This document shows positions 44,484 to 53,599 of a stretch of 64,000 nt of DNA, in pieces. Source of the stretch: Allomuricauda sp. (GTDB lineage Bacteria; Bacteroidota; Bacteroidia; Flavobacteriales; Flavobacteriaceae); assembly GCA_017795045.1 (NCBI GenBank), contig CP051244.1, forward strand, positions 2,000,611-2,064,610, given 5' to 3'. The stretch's first letter is position 1; every line of letters begins with the position of its first letter. The notes under the pieces were generated by a model. It was not told where the DNA came from. It saw nothing but the letters and a program-made list of their open reading frames with translations, and searched no databases. The position numbers were made by a program, and so were the translations under genes.

Positions 44484-46011
44484 CTTTTGTGTTGATTTTC
44501 TGATAGGCTGGCTTTTGTGTACCCTCGGTATCGATCAAACCAAAATATTTTTGAGGGGCTTTGCGCCACGGTTTTCTGCCTACCACAGGAGTTGGAACCA
44601 ATTCAAAATCGTGTAAGGTCCATAAAAAATAGGGAAGCTGCTCCCGTGTTAAAATGGCCTGGACCTTTTCATGATAGTTGGCCTGGGCATCTTCCGAGTT
44701 GGAGAACAAATTCCAAATACCACTATAACTTGATTTTCCGTATTCTTCCAGAACAAGTGGTTTGCTACCGATTGCATCTTTCAAAGCCAAGTAATGTTTT
44801 TCCAAATCTTCCGGATCTTCATAGTAATGGAAAGAAACAAAATCTACTTCATTGGATAAGTCGAGCGCAGCTTTGGGGGTTGACCAACCTATGGTTACGG
44901 GGTGAACGCTGTCATGTTCTTTAATTTGTTTTGCCATTTCAGCCAACCATGCCAGCACACGGTCTTTACCTCGACTTTCAAAATCTAGATCAGGTTCATT
45001 TTTAACGTCCCAGCCCAGCAAAGCTTCTTGGTTTTTTAAACGGGAAACGATGGTTTGGGCATGTCGCTGGGTCAAGGTCCAATCCAAGAGGTCATAATTA
45101 CCGTAAAAGTCAAAAAGAGTTACCAGAACCTTCAGGTCATTATTTTGGGCAATGTCCAGGAGTGTCTCCAATTGTTGTAGATACATTTCATCAACCGAAG
45201 CACCACCAAATTTTTCATACGGAACAAATACCCGGATAGAATTGAGTCCCATTTCGGCAATGGTTGCAAAATCAGTATGGATAACTGTTTCATTAAAGGT
45301 GTCGCCAAACATATCCCAAGGATTATCCTTTGGATAATAGTTGATACCCTTCCAGTTTTTTACATCAAATGATAACTGTTGTAATGGTTTTTTCACTTCA
45401 GGTTGATTGGGGATTTTCACTATTTGGCGGATACGCCAAAACCCATCTTCCAACATCAGGATTACTTGATAGCTATAAATCGTTTTTTCTTGATGGATCA
45501 ATTCCCCATTGACATAAATGTTTTCAAACTGAACTACGTTGTTGTCAGTGAGCACGGCCAATTTACCATCCAAACTATAGAACTCCAACCGGGGATGGTG
45601 GGATAGGGTAGTGGCCTCAATTTGTATATGGTTTTCCTGATTGTTTTTGACCAGCATCTTCAATTGCTTTCTTGCATCTTCTGTGTAATAGTCCTCTATA
45701 CCCAACGGATCATAATTAGCAAGGGCAATATTTTTCACATACCAGGCATTCAGGTAATCCTTTTCTAGTTCCCCAAGAGCTTGTTTGGATATTTTTCGTC
45801 CGCGTTGGCCTTCAGTGGTCCATGTTATGCTAGGTTGATAGGCCTTTTCCAGCGTACCACCTACATGAAGAATGGAAGACTTGTCGGCCCCGGTATTCAG
45901 AAAGCCCCATGCCGCAGCCAAGCCATAAATGATGGCAGCATTTATGGCCAAAAAGCTCAATAAGAGCAACGCACGATATAAATTCTTTCGTACCATGGGT
46001 CTATTCTCCAT
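44464..46011 (-). CDS. Membrane-anchored GH5-like glycoside hydrolase with NTF2-like segment
   Basis: A single N-terminal membrane anchor (about 9-35, LYRALLLLSFLAINAAIIYGLAAAWGF) precedes an NTF2-like region (about 75-210: LEKDYLNAWYVKNIALANYDPLGIEDYYTEDA) and a TIM barrel (about 215-500). Catalytic candidates are Glu in WDVKNEPDLD (acid/base) and Glu in PLVLEEYGKSS (nucleophile), as in GH5-type glycanases. Such enzymes in exopolysaccharide clusters trim the growing polymer. It overlaps the lipoprotein gene upstream by 11 nt in a three-gene minus-strand operon. Confidence 0.82.
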   Translation of the reverse strand: MENRPMVRKNLYRALLLLSFLAINAAIIYGLAAAWGFLNTGADKSSILHVGGTLEKAYQPSITWTTEGQRGRKISKQALGELEKDYLNAWYVKNIALANYDPLGIEDYYTEDARKQLKMLVKNNQENHIQIEATTLSHHPRLEFYSLDGKLAVLTDNNVVQFENIYVNGELIHQEKTIYSYQVILMLEDGFWRIRQIVKIPNQPEVKKPLQQLSFDVKNWKGINYYPKDNPWDMFGDTFNETVIHTDFATIAEMGLNSIRVFVPYEKFGGASVDEMYLQQLETLLDIAQNNDLKVLVTLFDFYGNYDLLDWTLTQRHAQTIVSRLKNQEALLGWDVKNEPDLDFESRGKDRVLAWLAEMAKQIKEHDSVHPVTIGWSTPKAALDLSNEVDFVSFHYYEDPEDLEKHYLALKDAIGSKPLVLEEYGKSSYSGIWNLFSNSEDAQANYHEKVQAILTREQLPYFLWTLHDFELVPTPVVGRKPWRKAPQKYFGLIDTEGTQKPAYQKINTKEKGITN

Positions 46012-47215
46012 TTATGGTTTTTTGAATACCGGCTACGGTGATCCGTACAATATTTTGGTTTGCATTGATACCTTCGGGCAGCTCAAACTTGCCCATACCT
46101 TTTCGGGAAGTAGTATTGTTCCTCACCAATGACCTACCTTCTGGACTTTGAACCTCCAGATGGATGCCCATACCATCGGGAACCCATTGTTTCATATAAC
46201 TAAGAATGGGGCCTATGGTGATGGTTTTTCCGTCTTTGGAAATTTGGATCGCATAATCCAAGACTGCTGCATCAAAAATCAATTTTAAACTGTTGCTTTG
46301 TGATACACCACTGATGTGTGCTTTTATGTTCCACTCCGTTGGCTCTTCCGGATGTAGCATTTTACCAACGGCAGTTCCATGTAAGGTTAGACCGTAGGTC
46401 TGATAACGGTTTCCGGAACTGTCCCCAATTACAAAATTGACCAAAGTACCATCGGCAATTATATTTCCATTTTGATCTTTAATCGTTGATGTGGTAAAGG
46501 ATACGGTTTGATTGCCATCGGCAAAATGGTGCTGTCTAACTGCTGTTATGTTGAAGTCGGCCGATTTTGTGGGTAGAACGCTTACAGTGAATTCTTTTGA
46601 CACTTGATTTTCTAAGCTTGTGCCCAAAAAAATTTCCCCAACAACACGAACTCCCCCTACATAGGAATGAGTGATCATATCGTGTATGGGTACCGATTTG
46701 CTTTTTTGGAAGTCCTTGAATTTTTCGGTCAGCTGTATGATGGTTTCTTCGGGCAAAGGATTTCCAAATTCATCTTGGGGAAGTGACACGATCATTGCCT
46801 GATCTTGATTGTTGGCAAAGATACTGGTAGGACCAATATAGGATTCCATGGTATCCGATACCATTTTACTGGGCAATATGGAAATGTCACCTTCATTGAC
46901 CTTGTTTTTTTGATGGAGCAAAGTCCAATGTACCAAACCGCTTTTTTGTGAAATGGATTGTGGCAGGGTAAAGGACAGGGCCGTATTGGCGGAATCGGGC
47001 TTTAGGGCAAAGGTCCCCCATCCATTTTGAACCAATAGCAATTGGTCCTCTGCCTTTTCCTCAAATAGAAGGGTAATGGATTCGCCTGCGCTAAACTCCG
47101 TTGCCATTGAGATGAGTTTTACGGTATCCGTGGTTTTTTCCTGAGGCGCATCAACAGATTTGGCGCAACCGATCACTCCAAGACCTAGAAACCATATGTA
47201 ATGCCTTAATTTCAT
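46001..47215 (-). CDS. Lipoprotein of unknown function, Ig-like domains
   Basis: Lipobox Cys17 (GVIGCAKS). The remaining 385 aa look like several beta-sandwich domains (FSAGESITLLFEEKAEDQLLLVQNGW; VSFTTSTIKDQNGNIIADGTLVNFVI resembles an invasin/Big_1-type domain). No enzyme motif is visible. Placement between a GT-C-like membrane protein and a GH5-like protein, with 0 and 11 nt junctions, suggests a periplasmic or outer-membrane role in the same polysaccharide pathway. Confidence 0.75.
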   Translation of the reverse strand: MKLRHYIWFLGLGVIGCAKSVDAPQEKTTDTVKLISMATEFSAGESITLLFEEKAEDQLLLVQNGWGTFALKPDSANTALSFTLPQSISQKSGLVHWTLLHQKNKVNEGDISILPSKMVSDTMESYIGPTSIFANNQDQAMIVSLPQDEFGNPLPEETIIQLTEKFKDFQKSKSVPIHDMITHSYVGGVRVVGEIFLGTSLENQVSKEFTVSVLPTKSADFNITAVRQHHFADGNQTVSFTTSTIKDQNGNIIADGTLVNFVIGDSSGNRYQTYGLTLHGTAVGKMLHPEEPTEWNIKAHISGVSQSNSLKLIFDAAVLDYAIQISKDGKTITIGPILSYMKQWVPDGMGIHLEVQSPEGRSLVRNNTTSRKGMGKFELPEGINANQNIVRITVAGIQKTINGE

Positions 47216-50200
47216 CTATTTGGGATTCCCGATATAATTGTTCAACTCTACCTGAAAATATTGATATCCTTTTCCATCAAAGGGGTGCCTCAACTCCCAT
47301 TTCATTTGTTCGTTCCTATCTGAAAAGTATCGTTCTGAAATTTCTGAATTGGGCAAGCCGTTCACATAGCAGTTCTCCAATCCGTCTGCAATGATTTCAA
47401 GTTCCTGCAGATTCATCATTGGAATTTCAAAAGTCTGTTTGCGCTGAATTCGGATGCCATCCAACATAAAATGGTGCTGCACCCACAAAATGTCCCCATC
47501 TTCATTGTAGTAGGATGTCAGGATCTGTGGAACGGTCACCTCTTGTGTGCCATAGTTAAAAAGGGTTCCGGTCAAAACTTCTTGGTCCAACCTCCACTTT
47601 TGGAGCGCTACGGATTTATAAAGGTCCGTTGTGGCCACATTGCCGGCACATTGCAGGTCAAAAGTAAAAGGCAGTTCTTCCAAGCTGATCGGGGTAAATT
47701 GATCGGGATTAAAAGTTGGTGGTAAGGTATCCTTGGTGGACGACCAGGCAATTCCTTCAAAGTCTATGCGGAACGTAGTGGTTTCCATGGGCATCAGTTT
47801 GTGCTTTGTATGGAATTTAACATCGTGTTGGGCCAGCTGTTTGTCATTTTGATTGTACAACGTACCCTTTATGGATACATCCGCAGGCACGTTGTCAATG
47901 TTCTGAAGCTCCCCAACAATGCTATAACTGCCTTGGTACTTGACTAGTTTTGCGGACAAAACTTCCAGAAGGGGCTGTCGGAGAATATCCTCATGATAGG
48001 TTTGCTGCGTGGTGATACGCCTGCGACCGTGATTGTAGTATTGGGTTTGGTTGGAAGCAATCAATTGGTTGGGCGGAATATCGTTGTCCACCTTTTTGGG
48101 TTTAATGTACCATTGCCCATTCTTTTTGACCACTGTGTGTTGATAGTTGCGGTTCACTTTTTCCAAAGGGGTGACCCATTTGGTGGCCACTTCCATTTCT
48201 ATGGTACTTTCAGTTTCCCTTATTTTGATAATGCCAATGGAATCCATTTTGGCATAGGAACTCAACAACCCGTCTGTTACCGATACTTCCAGCATGTATT
48301 GGGAGAGGCTTACTCCTTCTTCTGGGTCTAGGTAGGAATGGGCACGTTCAAATTCTTTATAATCCAATGCATCATAATACGCTTTCACCACATTTACAGG
48401 GCTGATTTGGGTGGCGTTGTCCAAATAAAAATGATAGATGCCAAAAATATAAATGCCTATCATCCCAATAGTCCAAGCTCCATTGGTCAGTGCAAGACCC
48501 TTGGAAATTCCATTGAACTTGGGTGTGTGATAAAGGTAATCATCGATTTTAGCAGACCTATCCTTTAGTTTCCAATACCAAGGCAATTGTAGGGTTACGA
48601 TGAAGGCCAAAATTAAAGTCCCAACGGGAATCAACCCCCACATCAGTTTCAAGAAATTGGGGACGTCCTCTTTGGGAATCAGCTTGGGTAATGGTGAAAT
48701 GTTGAGTCGCTCCCAGACCATGATGCCATTTTCCAATTGCTGTAAGCGCTGCCATCCACAGAAATACAGGATGGGGTCGTAGAACTTATCGTTGGAAAAA
48801 ATGTATTTGAGATTGTATTTTTCGGGAACGGTCAGAAACTGTTGCAGAGATCCAATGCCCTCCACCCCCCTGAACTTTGAGTTTTCCAAGCGTTCAATGG
48901 CTCTTGTGGTCAGTTCTGGCAATCTTCGGGCTGAGTGATAGTTGCCATCCACGGTCATGGCCTTGGTCTGTGCGGACAACCACGCCATTTGATCGCCGAA
49001 TCCCAAGGGTAGATAACGCCATTGGTCATGTTGATCCCTGTTGAGAAAATTGACGATGGGCAACATGTTGATTTTTTGTGGCTGGGAAGGTCTAAAATAG
49101 TTAAGGCTCATTGTAAAAATGGCCATGGCAACAAAACAGATTCCCAATCCACCCGCCAAAATATAGTGTAGCGGTTTCTTAAACGCTTTAAGAAGTTGTT
49201 CCCGTATATCGCCCTCCACCAATCTGTAGACAAACTCGCCAAAAATGGGCAATGCCATAATGGTGGCCCAAAGCGTAAATCGGTCCAAGGTAAGTATATT
49301 GAAGGCAGTATCGCCCAATATCATTTTGGGTAAGGGAGTTGTGCCTCCAGAACCCAATAAGGTCAACATGGAAAACGAAAGGCCGAAGAAAAGCAATCGT
49401 TTACTATAAAAACGGTAGAACAAATAGGGTAGTAAAAAAAGTAATATCCCCCAAGGAATTAGAAAGAACACTAAACCAGAAGAAGTGACTTCCAAAAAAT
49501 TATCACGTGAACCATGCGGAATGGGAACTTGGGTAATCGGATTTTTTTTGGAATTGATCCAATAGGGCAAAATACAACCCACAATGGCTACCAATGAACC
49601 TCCCCCAAACACTACAATGCGCCAAAAAAGTCGTTTGAATTGATGCAGGAACACCTTGAAGGTAATTTTTGTGTTTGTTTCCATGGCTTCTTTGGAAGCA
49701 TCCATGATGACTAGACCGATCAGGGGAAAGATAAAAAACACCATACCAAAAATCGGGGTGACGTGATGGGAGGTCACCGTTACCGCAATCAGGGAAAGTG
49801 ACGATATCAGCTTATATTTTTTTCCTGTCTTGATCCACATATAGATCTCGGGAAGGGCATGCATCAAAATAGATATGCCCATTAAACTCGGCAATTGCCC
49901 AAATATGTGCAAGGTTTCCAAAAACATGGAGGAAAAAGCTGCAAGAAGCGCTGTATATCCTGCTATTTTTTGATTTCCCGTGATAACCAGGGCAAATCGA
50001 TATGTTCCGGTGATGAACAGGGCAATGATGATAAGGGCCATGGAGAACAGACCAAACTTTAAGCCACCGATGTATGACAAAAGTGCAATACACTGGTGCA
50101 CCAATGGAGGATACCCCTGAACCGTGAACCCAGTATACCAGCGGTAGTCCCATGGTTCAAACCAGCTGTTGGCATAATGATCGGCAAAGAAAAGGTGTAT

Positions 50201-50305
50201 GAGCGCATCGTAGGTGGATTCCAAAGTGAAAAAGATGGTAGCCCCATGGAAAATCAGCCCAAAAACCAAAGCGATTGCCAGTGTTATGTTGGTTTGTTTT
50301 TGCAT
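47216..50305 (-). CDS. Large GT-C-like polytopic membrane protein
   Basis: The start ATG (MQKQTNITLAIALVFGLIF) fits a first membrane helix; an in-frame TTG at 50353 would add 16 residues. The first ~410 residues contain about 11-12 hydrophobic helices with early acidic/aromatic loop FFTLESTYDALIHLFFADHY, an arrangement seen in GT-C glycosyltransferases that use lipid-linked sugars. Two more helices lie near 550 and 600. The C-terminal ~400 residues are soluble, with an NTF2-like part (VVKAYYDALDYKEFERAHSYLDPEEG) and beta-rich segments. I cannot assign the exact reaction; polymerisation or modification of the exopolysaccharide is inferred. Confidence 0.72.
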   Translation of the reverse strand: MQKQTNITLAIALVFGLIFHGATIFFTLESTYDALIHLFFADHYANSWFEPWDYRWYTGFTVQGYPPLVHQCIALLSYIGGLKFGLFSMALIIIALFITGTYRFALVITGNQKIAGYTALLAAFSSMFLETLHIFGQLPSLMGISILMHALPEIYMWIKTGKKYKLISSLSLIAVTVTSHHVTPIFGMVFFIFPLIGLVIMDASKEAMETNTKITFKVFLHQFKRLFWRIVVFGGGSLVAIVGCILPYWINSKKNPITQVPIPHGSRDNFLEVTSSGLVFFLIPWGILLFLLPYLFYRFYSKRLLFFGLSFSMLTLLGSGGTTPLPKMILGDTAFNILTLDRFTLWATIMALPIFGEFVYRLVEGDIREQLLKAFKKPLHYILAGGLGICFVAMAIFTMSLNYFRPSQPQKINMLPIVNFLNRDQHDQWRYLPLGFGDQMAWLSAQTKAMTVDGNYHSARRLPELTTRAIERLENSKFRGVEGIGSLQQFLTVPEKYNLKYIFSNDKFYDPILYFCGWQRLQQLENGIMVWERLNISPLPKLIPKEDVPNFLKLMWGLIPVGTLILAFIVTLQLPWYWKLKDRSAKIDDYLYHTPKFNGISKGLALTNGAWTIGMIGIYIFGIYHFYLDNATQISPVNVVKAYYDALDYKEFERAHSYLDPEEGVSLSQYMLEVSVTDGLLSSYAKMDSIGIIKIRETESTIEMEVATKWVTPLEKVNRNYQHTVVKKNGQWYIKPKKVDNDIPPNQLIASNQTQYYNHGRRRITTQQTYHEDILRQPLLEVLSAKLVKYQGSYSIVGELQNIDNVPADVSIKGTLYNQNDKQLAQHDVKFHTKHKLMPMETTTFRIDFEGIAWSSTKDTLPPTFNPDQFTPISLEELPFTFDLQCAGNVATTDLYKSVALQKWRLDQEVLTGTLFNYGTQEVTVPQILTSYYNEDGDILWVQHHFMLDGIRIQRKQTFEIPMMNLQELEIIADGLENCYVNGLPNSEISERYFSDRNEQMKWELRHPFDGKGYQYFQVELNNYIGNPK

Positions 50306-50386
50306 TACATTCTGTAAGAAAATATAACAGTTTAAAGGTCGGAATATTGTCAAAAAAATGCTGTACTATCCATCGATGCAGTTTTA

Positions 50387-50456
50387 CCATTCGTCTACAC
50401 TTACTTGATTTCCAACTTTTTTGGGAACAGACGAGTGCGAAGAGAGTCTAGATTTG
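50387..50456 (+). promoter_or_regulatory. Shared regulon promoter, site 6 (regulator-GT2 fusion gene)
   Basis: CCATTCGTCTACACT (50387-50401), 47 nt, then perfect TAGATTTG (50449-50456). This is the best match to the consensus in both elements. The coding start is 43 nt after the box begins. Confidence 0.72.
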
Positions 50457-50491
50457 TGTCAAATGATGTTCAAAAACGTAAACCTTAACCT

Positions 50492-51625
50492 ATGAAAATT
50501 TTAGTGATAGATGACCAACAGTTGATACTGTTGTCCGTACAGAGAAAACTCAAAGAGATTGGCTATTTGGTGAAAATTGCAACCAAGGGACGGGAGGGGA
50601 TAGAAATCTTTAAAGAGTTTAAGCCCAGCTTGGTAATTATGGATATGAATATGCCCGAAATGAATGGCTTGCAAGTCATTCAAAAATTAAAGGAAGAGAA
50701 CCCCCAAACCCCTATTATGGTCATGTCTGGCAACTATGAGGAAGATGTTATTCTTCATGGATTTGAATTGGGAATTGCGGATTACATGAAAAAGCCTATT
50801 GGTTTGGATGAGGTGGTGGCCCGAGTAAAACGAACCATTGGACCCCCAATTTTGGAAAAGTTGTCCGTAAAAAAAGAAACACGACTGATTCAAAAACATT
50901 GTGTAGGCGTGGTCATCCCTTGTTATAATGAAGCTGATCGTCTTAGCGGAAAGGAGTTCCAGGACTTTGCACGGAAACATCCAGGGTATCACCTGTGTTT
51001 TGTAAATGATGGTAGCACGGATAATACACTAGAGGTTCTTGAAGAGATTAGAAAAGGGAATGAAGATAGCATTAGTATATACGATTGCGAAAAAAATGGA
51101 GGCAAGGCGGAAGCGGTAAGGCAGGGTATCCTTCACTTGGCCAAAGATGGACAGTTCGATTATATGGGGTATTTAGATGCTGATCTTTCTACCGACTTCA
51201 CCGATTTTGATGAATTGGTGCGTACCATCGAAAAATCAACATTTGATATTGTGAGTGGTTCCAGGATAAGCAGAATGGGAGCTGATATCACAAAGGAATC
51301 CGCAAGAAAGATCATAAGCAAAACCATAAACCTTGCTATCCAAAAAATATTGGGAATGCCGTTTAAGGATACCCAATGTGGAGCTAAGGTAATGAGGCCT
51401 AGTACTGTAATTGCTGTTTTTGATAAGCCTTTTAAGACACGCTGGCTGTTCGATGTTGAGATTTTTATCCGGATGGGTAAGATCTATGGTAAGGAAAAAG
51501 CTACTTCCCTTATTTGCGAGCAACCATTGAAAAGATGGATCCATGCTGATGGTTCAAAATTATCCATGAAGGATTCTATCAAGATAATATGGCAATTGGG
51601 GCAGTTATCCATTAGGTACAAGTAA
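50492..51625 (+). CDS. Response-regulator receiver fused to a family 2 glycosyltransferase
   Basis: Residues 1-120 form a complete receiver (Asp7, Asp8; phospho-Asp51 in LVIMDMNMPEMNG; Lys in YMKKPIGLDEV). After a short linker, about 137-375 is a GT2 domain of the dolichol-phosphate-glucosyltransferase type: VVIPCYNEADRL, FVNDGSTDNT, GKAEAVRQGI, the metal-binding DAD in GYLDADLSTD, and QPLKRWIHADGS. There are no obvious membrane helices at the C-terminus. The fusion predicts that phosphorylation directly switches sugar transfer. It is a monocistronic unit under regulon site 6, divergent from the GT-C operon. Confidence 0.92.
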   Translation: MKILVIDDQQLILLSVQRKLKEIGYLVKIATKGREGIEIFKEFKPSLVIMDMNMPEMNGLQVIQKLKEENPQTPIMVMSGNYEEDVILHGFELGIADYMKKPIGLDEVVARVKRTIGPPILEKLSVKKETRLIQKHCVGVVIPCYNEADRLSGKEFQDFARKHPGYHLCFVNDGSTDNTLEVLEEIRKGNEDSISIYDCEKNGGKAEAVRQGILHLAKDGQFDYMGYLDADLSTDFTDFDELVRTIEKSTFDIVSGSRISRMGADITKESARKIISKTINLAIQKILGMPFKDTQCGAKVMRPSTVIAVFDKPFKTRWLFDVEIFIRMGKIYGKEKATSLICEQPLKRWIHADGSKLSMKDSIKIIWQLGQLSIRYK

Positions 51626-51720
51626 CCCTATGGTTTGGTTTTGTAGAAAAATCTATTATCATCCTGTTTGTCTCTATTTGCTGCTTTTGAATTTAAGAAA
51701 GCTAAAAGCTCCTAAAAAAG

Positions 51721-51847
51721 GAGACCAAAAAGGCTGCCAATTTAAAAAAAATGGCGCTATCTATCCGATTTATAGTTTGATATAGGTGATTCGTTAATTC
51801 TGGAACTCCGACGTTGACATTTTAACATCGATGGTCCTCTGGTCATC
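51721..51847 (+). repeat. Dispersed intergenic repeat, copy 2
   Basis: Second copy of the element at 28803, same orientation, core identical over 24 nt (51802-51825). It lies in a 389-nt gene-free stretch (51626-52014) between convergent genes. The rest of that stretch holds nothing I recognise apart from a short hairpin (CTCCT/AGGAG) just before the repeat. Confidence 0.75.
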
Positions 51848-52014
51848 ATTTTTTGTTTTACGCCCTATTTTAAAGAGCGGTATCAAAATCCTTTGAATTG
51901 GAAAAAATTAAATCAAAGGGGAACCTGAACCCGAGAACTCATGGATTTACTTTAATTGTACTCTCCATTCCTTACTTATAAGGTTTATGTGGGTTGTCGT
52001 ATCTGAATAATATC

Positions 52015-52311
52015 TTATAAAATATGGACTAGAATGACTATGGCACTGAAGGCAATGCTCAAAATTAAAAGATTAAACGTGATTATAGGCTTCAGTTGGG
52101 CCAGTACCGCTCCGTTGAATGCCATGCAGAAAATGGTGACAAAAAAGAGCAAAGTCATTTTAAGAAGCGCAGCCGTTTCACCCATTAACAATACCATTGC
52201 CGCTGCGGACCCTAAACAACTCTGCCCGATTATGGCAATGGAGGAGTAGCCCAGCTGTCTTTTCTTGAATTCCATCAACAGCGTGTTGTATATACGTGTC
52301 ATTTTGTTCAT
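52015..52311 (-). CDS. Small membrane protein (98 aa), unknown
   Basis: Three hydrophobic segments are visible (SSIAIIGQSCLGSAAAMVLLM, LLKMTLLFFVTIFCMAFNG, TFNLLILSIAFSAIVILV). I start at MNKMTRIYN; a longer frame to 52431 would run into the ric gene. It follows ric by 31 nt on the same strand, so it probably belongs to the NO-stress unit. No family assigned. Confidence 0.65.
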   Translation of the reverse strand: MNKMTRIYNTLLMEFKKRQLGYSSIAIIGQSCLGSAAAMVLLMGETAALLKMTLLFFVTIFCMAFNGAVLAQLKPIITFNLLILSIAFSAIVILVHIL

Positions 52312-52342
52312 TTTGGCTTTTGTTCCGAAATAGCAATTTTGA

Positions 52343-53068
52343 TTATTGAACAGTTCGCTTTTCCAACGTTTCAGCTTTTGGAAAAAGAATATTGTTCTCC
52401 AGATGGATATGTCTATGGAGATCTTCCTCAAATTCCTGCAATAGGGAATATGTTACCCGATAGGTGTTGCAGGCATCTGCTGGGGGAGTGTAATCGTTGC
52501 TCAATGCAGCAATTTTTCGAAATCGTTCACCTTCATGGTCATGCTCCTTCATCATCATTTGAATGGGGTTATGAACCGTGCCGAAATGAGGTCGCTCCAA
52601 TATTTCGCGATCAGCGATACCTTCAACCATTTTACGGATCCAGGGAAATAGCACCAATTCTTCTTTTTTCATGTGCATGGCCAGTTCACCACCGGAAGCT
52701 TGGAACTGTTCAGATATTTCAAGTAGTTCTGGGTGGCGTTCCCCATGTACCCTGCAAAGCTTGTCCAAATATTGGTTCAGTATGGGGATTTGCCGCTCCA
52801 CATAGCGATGATGCTTTTTCTCAATATAGTCAACCAACAGGTCCAAGGGCCAGGTAGAGAAATTGGGTTGTTCACTTTGGTCTTGGTTCTGGACCTCCTC
52901 AAGCTCTTTTATCAAGCTTTCAAAATCCAGCCCCTTTTTGGCCACAACCTCTTGGAGGGTTCTGTTGCCTTTACAGCAAAAATCTATTCTATGGTTTTTA
53001 AATACTTGGGCGGTACGGTAGTCGTCCGCCACCATTTGTCCGATTGTTTTCTCTGTGGTATTGTGCAT
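52343..53068 (-). CDS. ric: Iron-sulfur cluster repair di-iron protein (Ric/ScdA/YtfE)
   Basis: Repairs Fe-S clusters damaged by NO or oxidants and releases NO from nitrosylated centres. N-terminal ScdA_N (DUF542) domain with vicinal Cys (FKNHRIDFCCKGNRTLQEVV), then a hemerythrin-like four-helix bundle with His/Glu ligands spread over KKHHRYVERQ, AMHMKKEELVLFPW, MMKEHDHEGE and LHRHIHLENNILFPK. At 241 aa it is full length. It lies 55 nt downstream of an Rrf2 regulator gene, with a GATAAAATTGTC site in between, which fits NO-dependent derepression. Confidence 0.93.
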   Translation of the reverse strand: MHNTTEKTIGQMVADDYRTAQVFKNHRIDFCCKGNRTLQEVVAKKGLDFESLIKELEEVQNQDQSEQPNFSTWPLDLLVDYIEKKHHRYVERQIPILNQYLDKLCRVHGERHPELLEISEQFQASGGELAMHMKKEELVLFPWIRKMVEGIADREILERPHFGTVHNPIQMMMKEHDHEGERFRKIAALSNDYTPPADACNTYRVTYSLLQEFEEDLHRHIHLENNILFPKAETLEKRTVQ

Positions 53069-53089
53069 AATATCTAGCTTTATAATTCG

Positions 53090-53108
53090 GATAAAATTGT
53101 CCTTTATT
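53090..53108 (-). promoter_or_regulatory. Probable Rrf2 operator upstream of ric
   Basis: GATAAAATTGTC followed by CTTTATT; shares 18 of 19 positions with the site upstream of the Rrf2 gene (53605-53623). It lies 22 nt before the ric start. Confidence 0.5.
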
Positions 53109-53122
53109 TAATCAAATTTTTT

Positions 53123-53560
53123 TTAACGTTTTAAATAGGTCAGTCCCACTTCCAAACCTGTGGCAAGTTCGTACAGGCTTGTACTTTGTAACATGGTCCG
53201 TAGATTGGTTCGGATATCTACAAATTTGTCATGTAGAGGGCAGGGCTTGTTTGCATTGCATTCCTTGAGGCCAAGTCCACAACCTACATAGATTTTATCT
53301 CCATCAATGGCTTTTACGATCATATTCAGCTTTACGTCATCCATATCCTCACGATCAATCTCAAATCCACCCGTTGGTCCTTTTACCGAATGGACAATAT
53401 TGTTCCGGGTGAGCTGTTGCAGGATTTTTGCGGTGAAGGCAACGGGGGAATCAATTTCTTCGGCAATTTCAGTAACGCTTACACGTCTGCCCTCCAAGGA
53501 TTGCAGCGTAATGTAAACCGCCGCCCGAATACCATATTCACAAGCTTTTGAAAACATCAT
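53123..53560 (-). CDS. Rrf2-family regulator (NsrR/IscR-like)
   Basis: Winged-helix regulator of 145 aa. The N-terminal recognition region is VSVTEIAEEIDSPVAFTAKILQQL, followed by the wing GPTGGF. Three Cys at 94, 101 and 107 (CGLGLKECNANKPC) can hold an Fe-S cluster, as in NO-sensing NsrR and in IscR. Its place between the nos operon and ric, and matching palindromes before its own gene and before ric, suggest NO-responsive autorepression; whether the signal is NO or cluster status is not decided by sequence. Confidence 0.9.
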   Translation of the reverse strand: MMFSKACEYGIRAAVYITLQSLEGRRVSVTEIAEEIDSPVAFTAKILQQLTRNNIVHSVKGPTGGFEIDREDMDDVKLNMIVKAIDGDKIYVGCGLGLKECNANKPCPLHDKFVDIRTNLRTMLQSTSLYELATGLEVGLTYLKR

Positions 53561-53599
53561 AGAGAACTTGAATCAGCACAAAGATAGTGCTTAACATTA

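Noticed and set aside
50306..50390. Minus-strand copy of the regulon motif for the GT-C operon
   Set aside because: TATATTTT could be a -7 box, but the expected upstream motif is absent.
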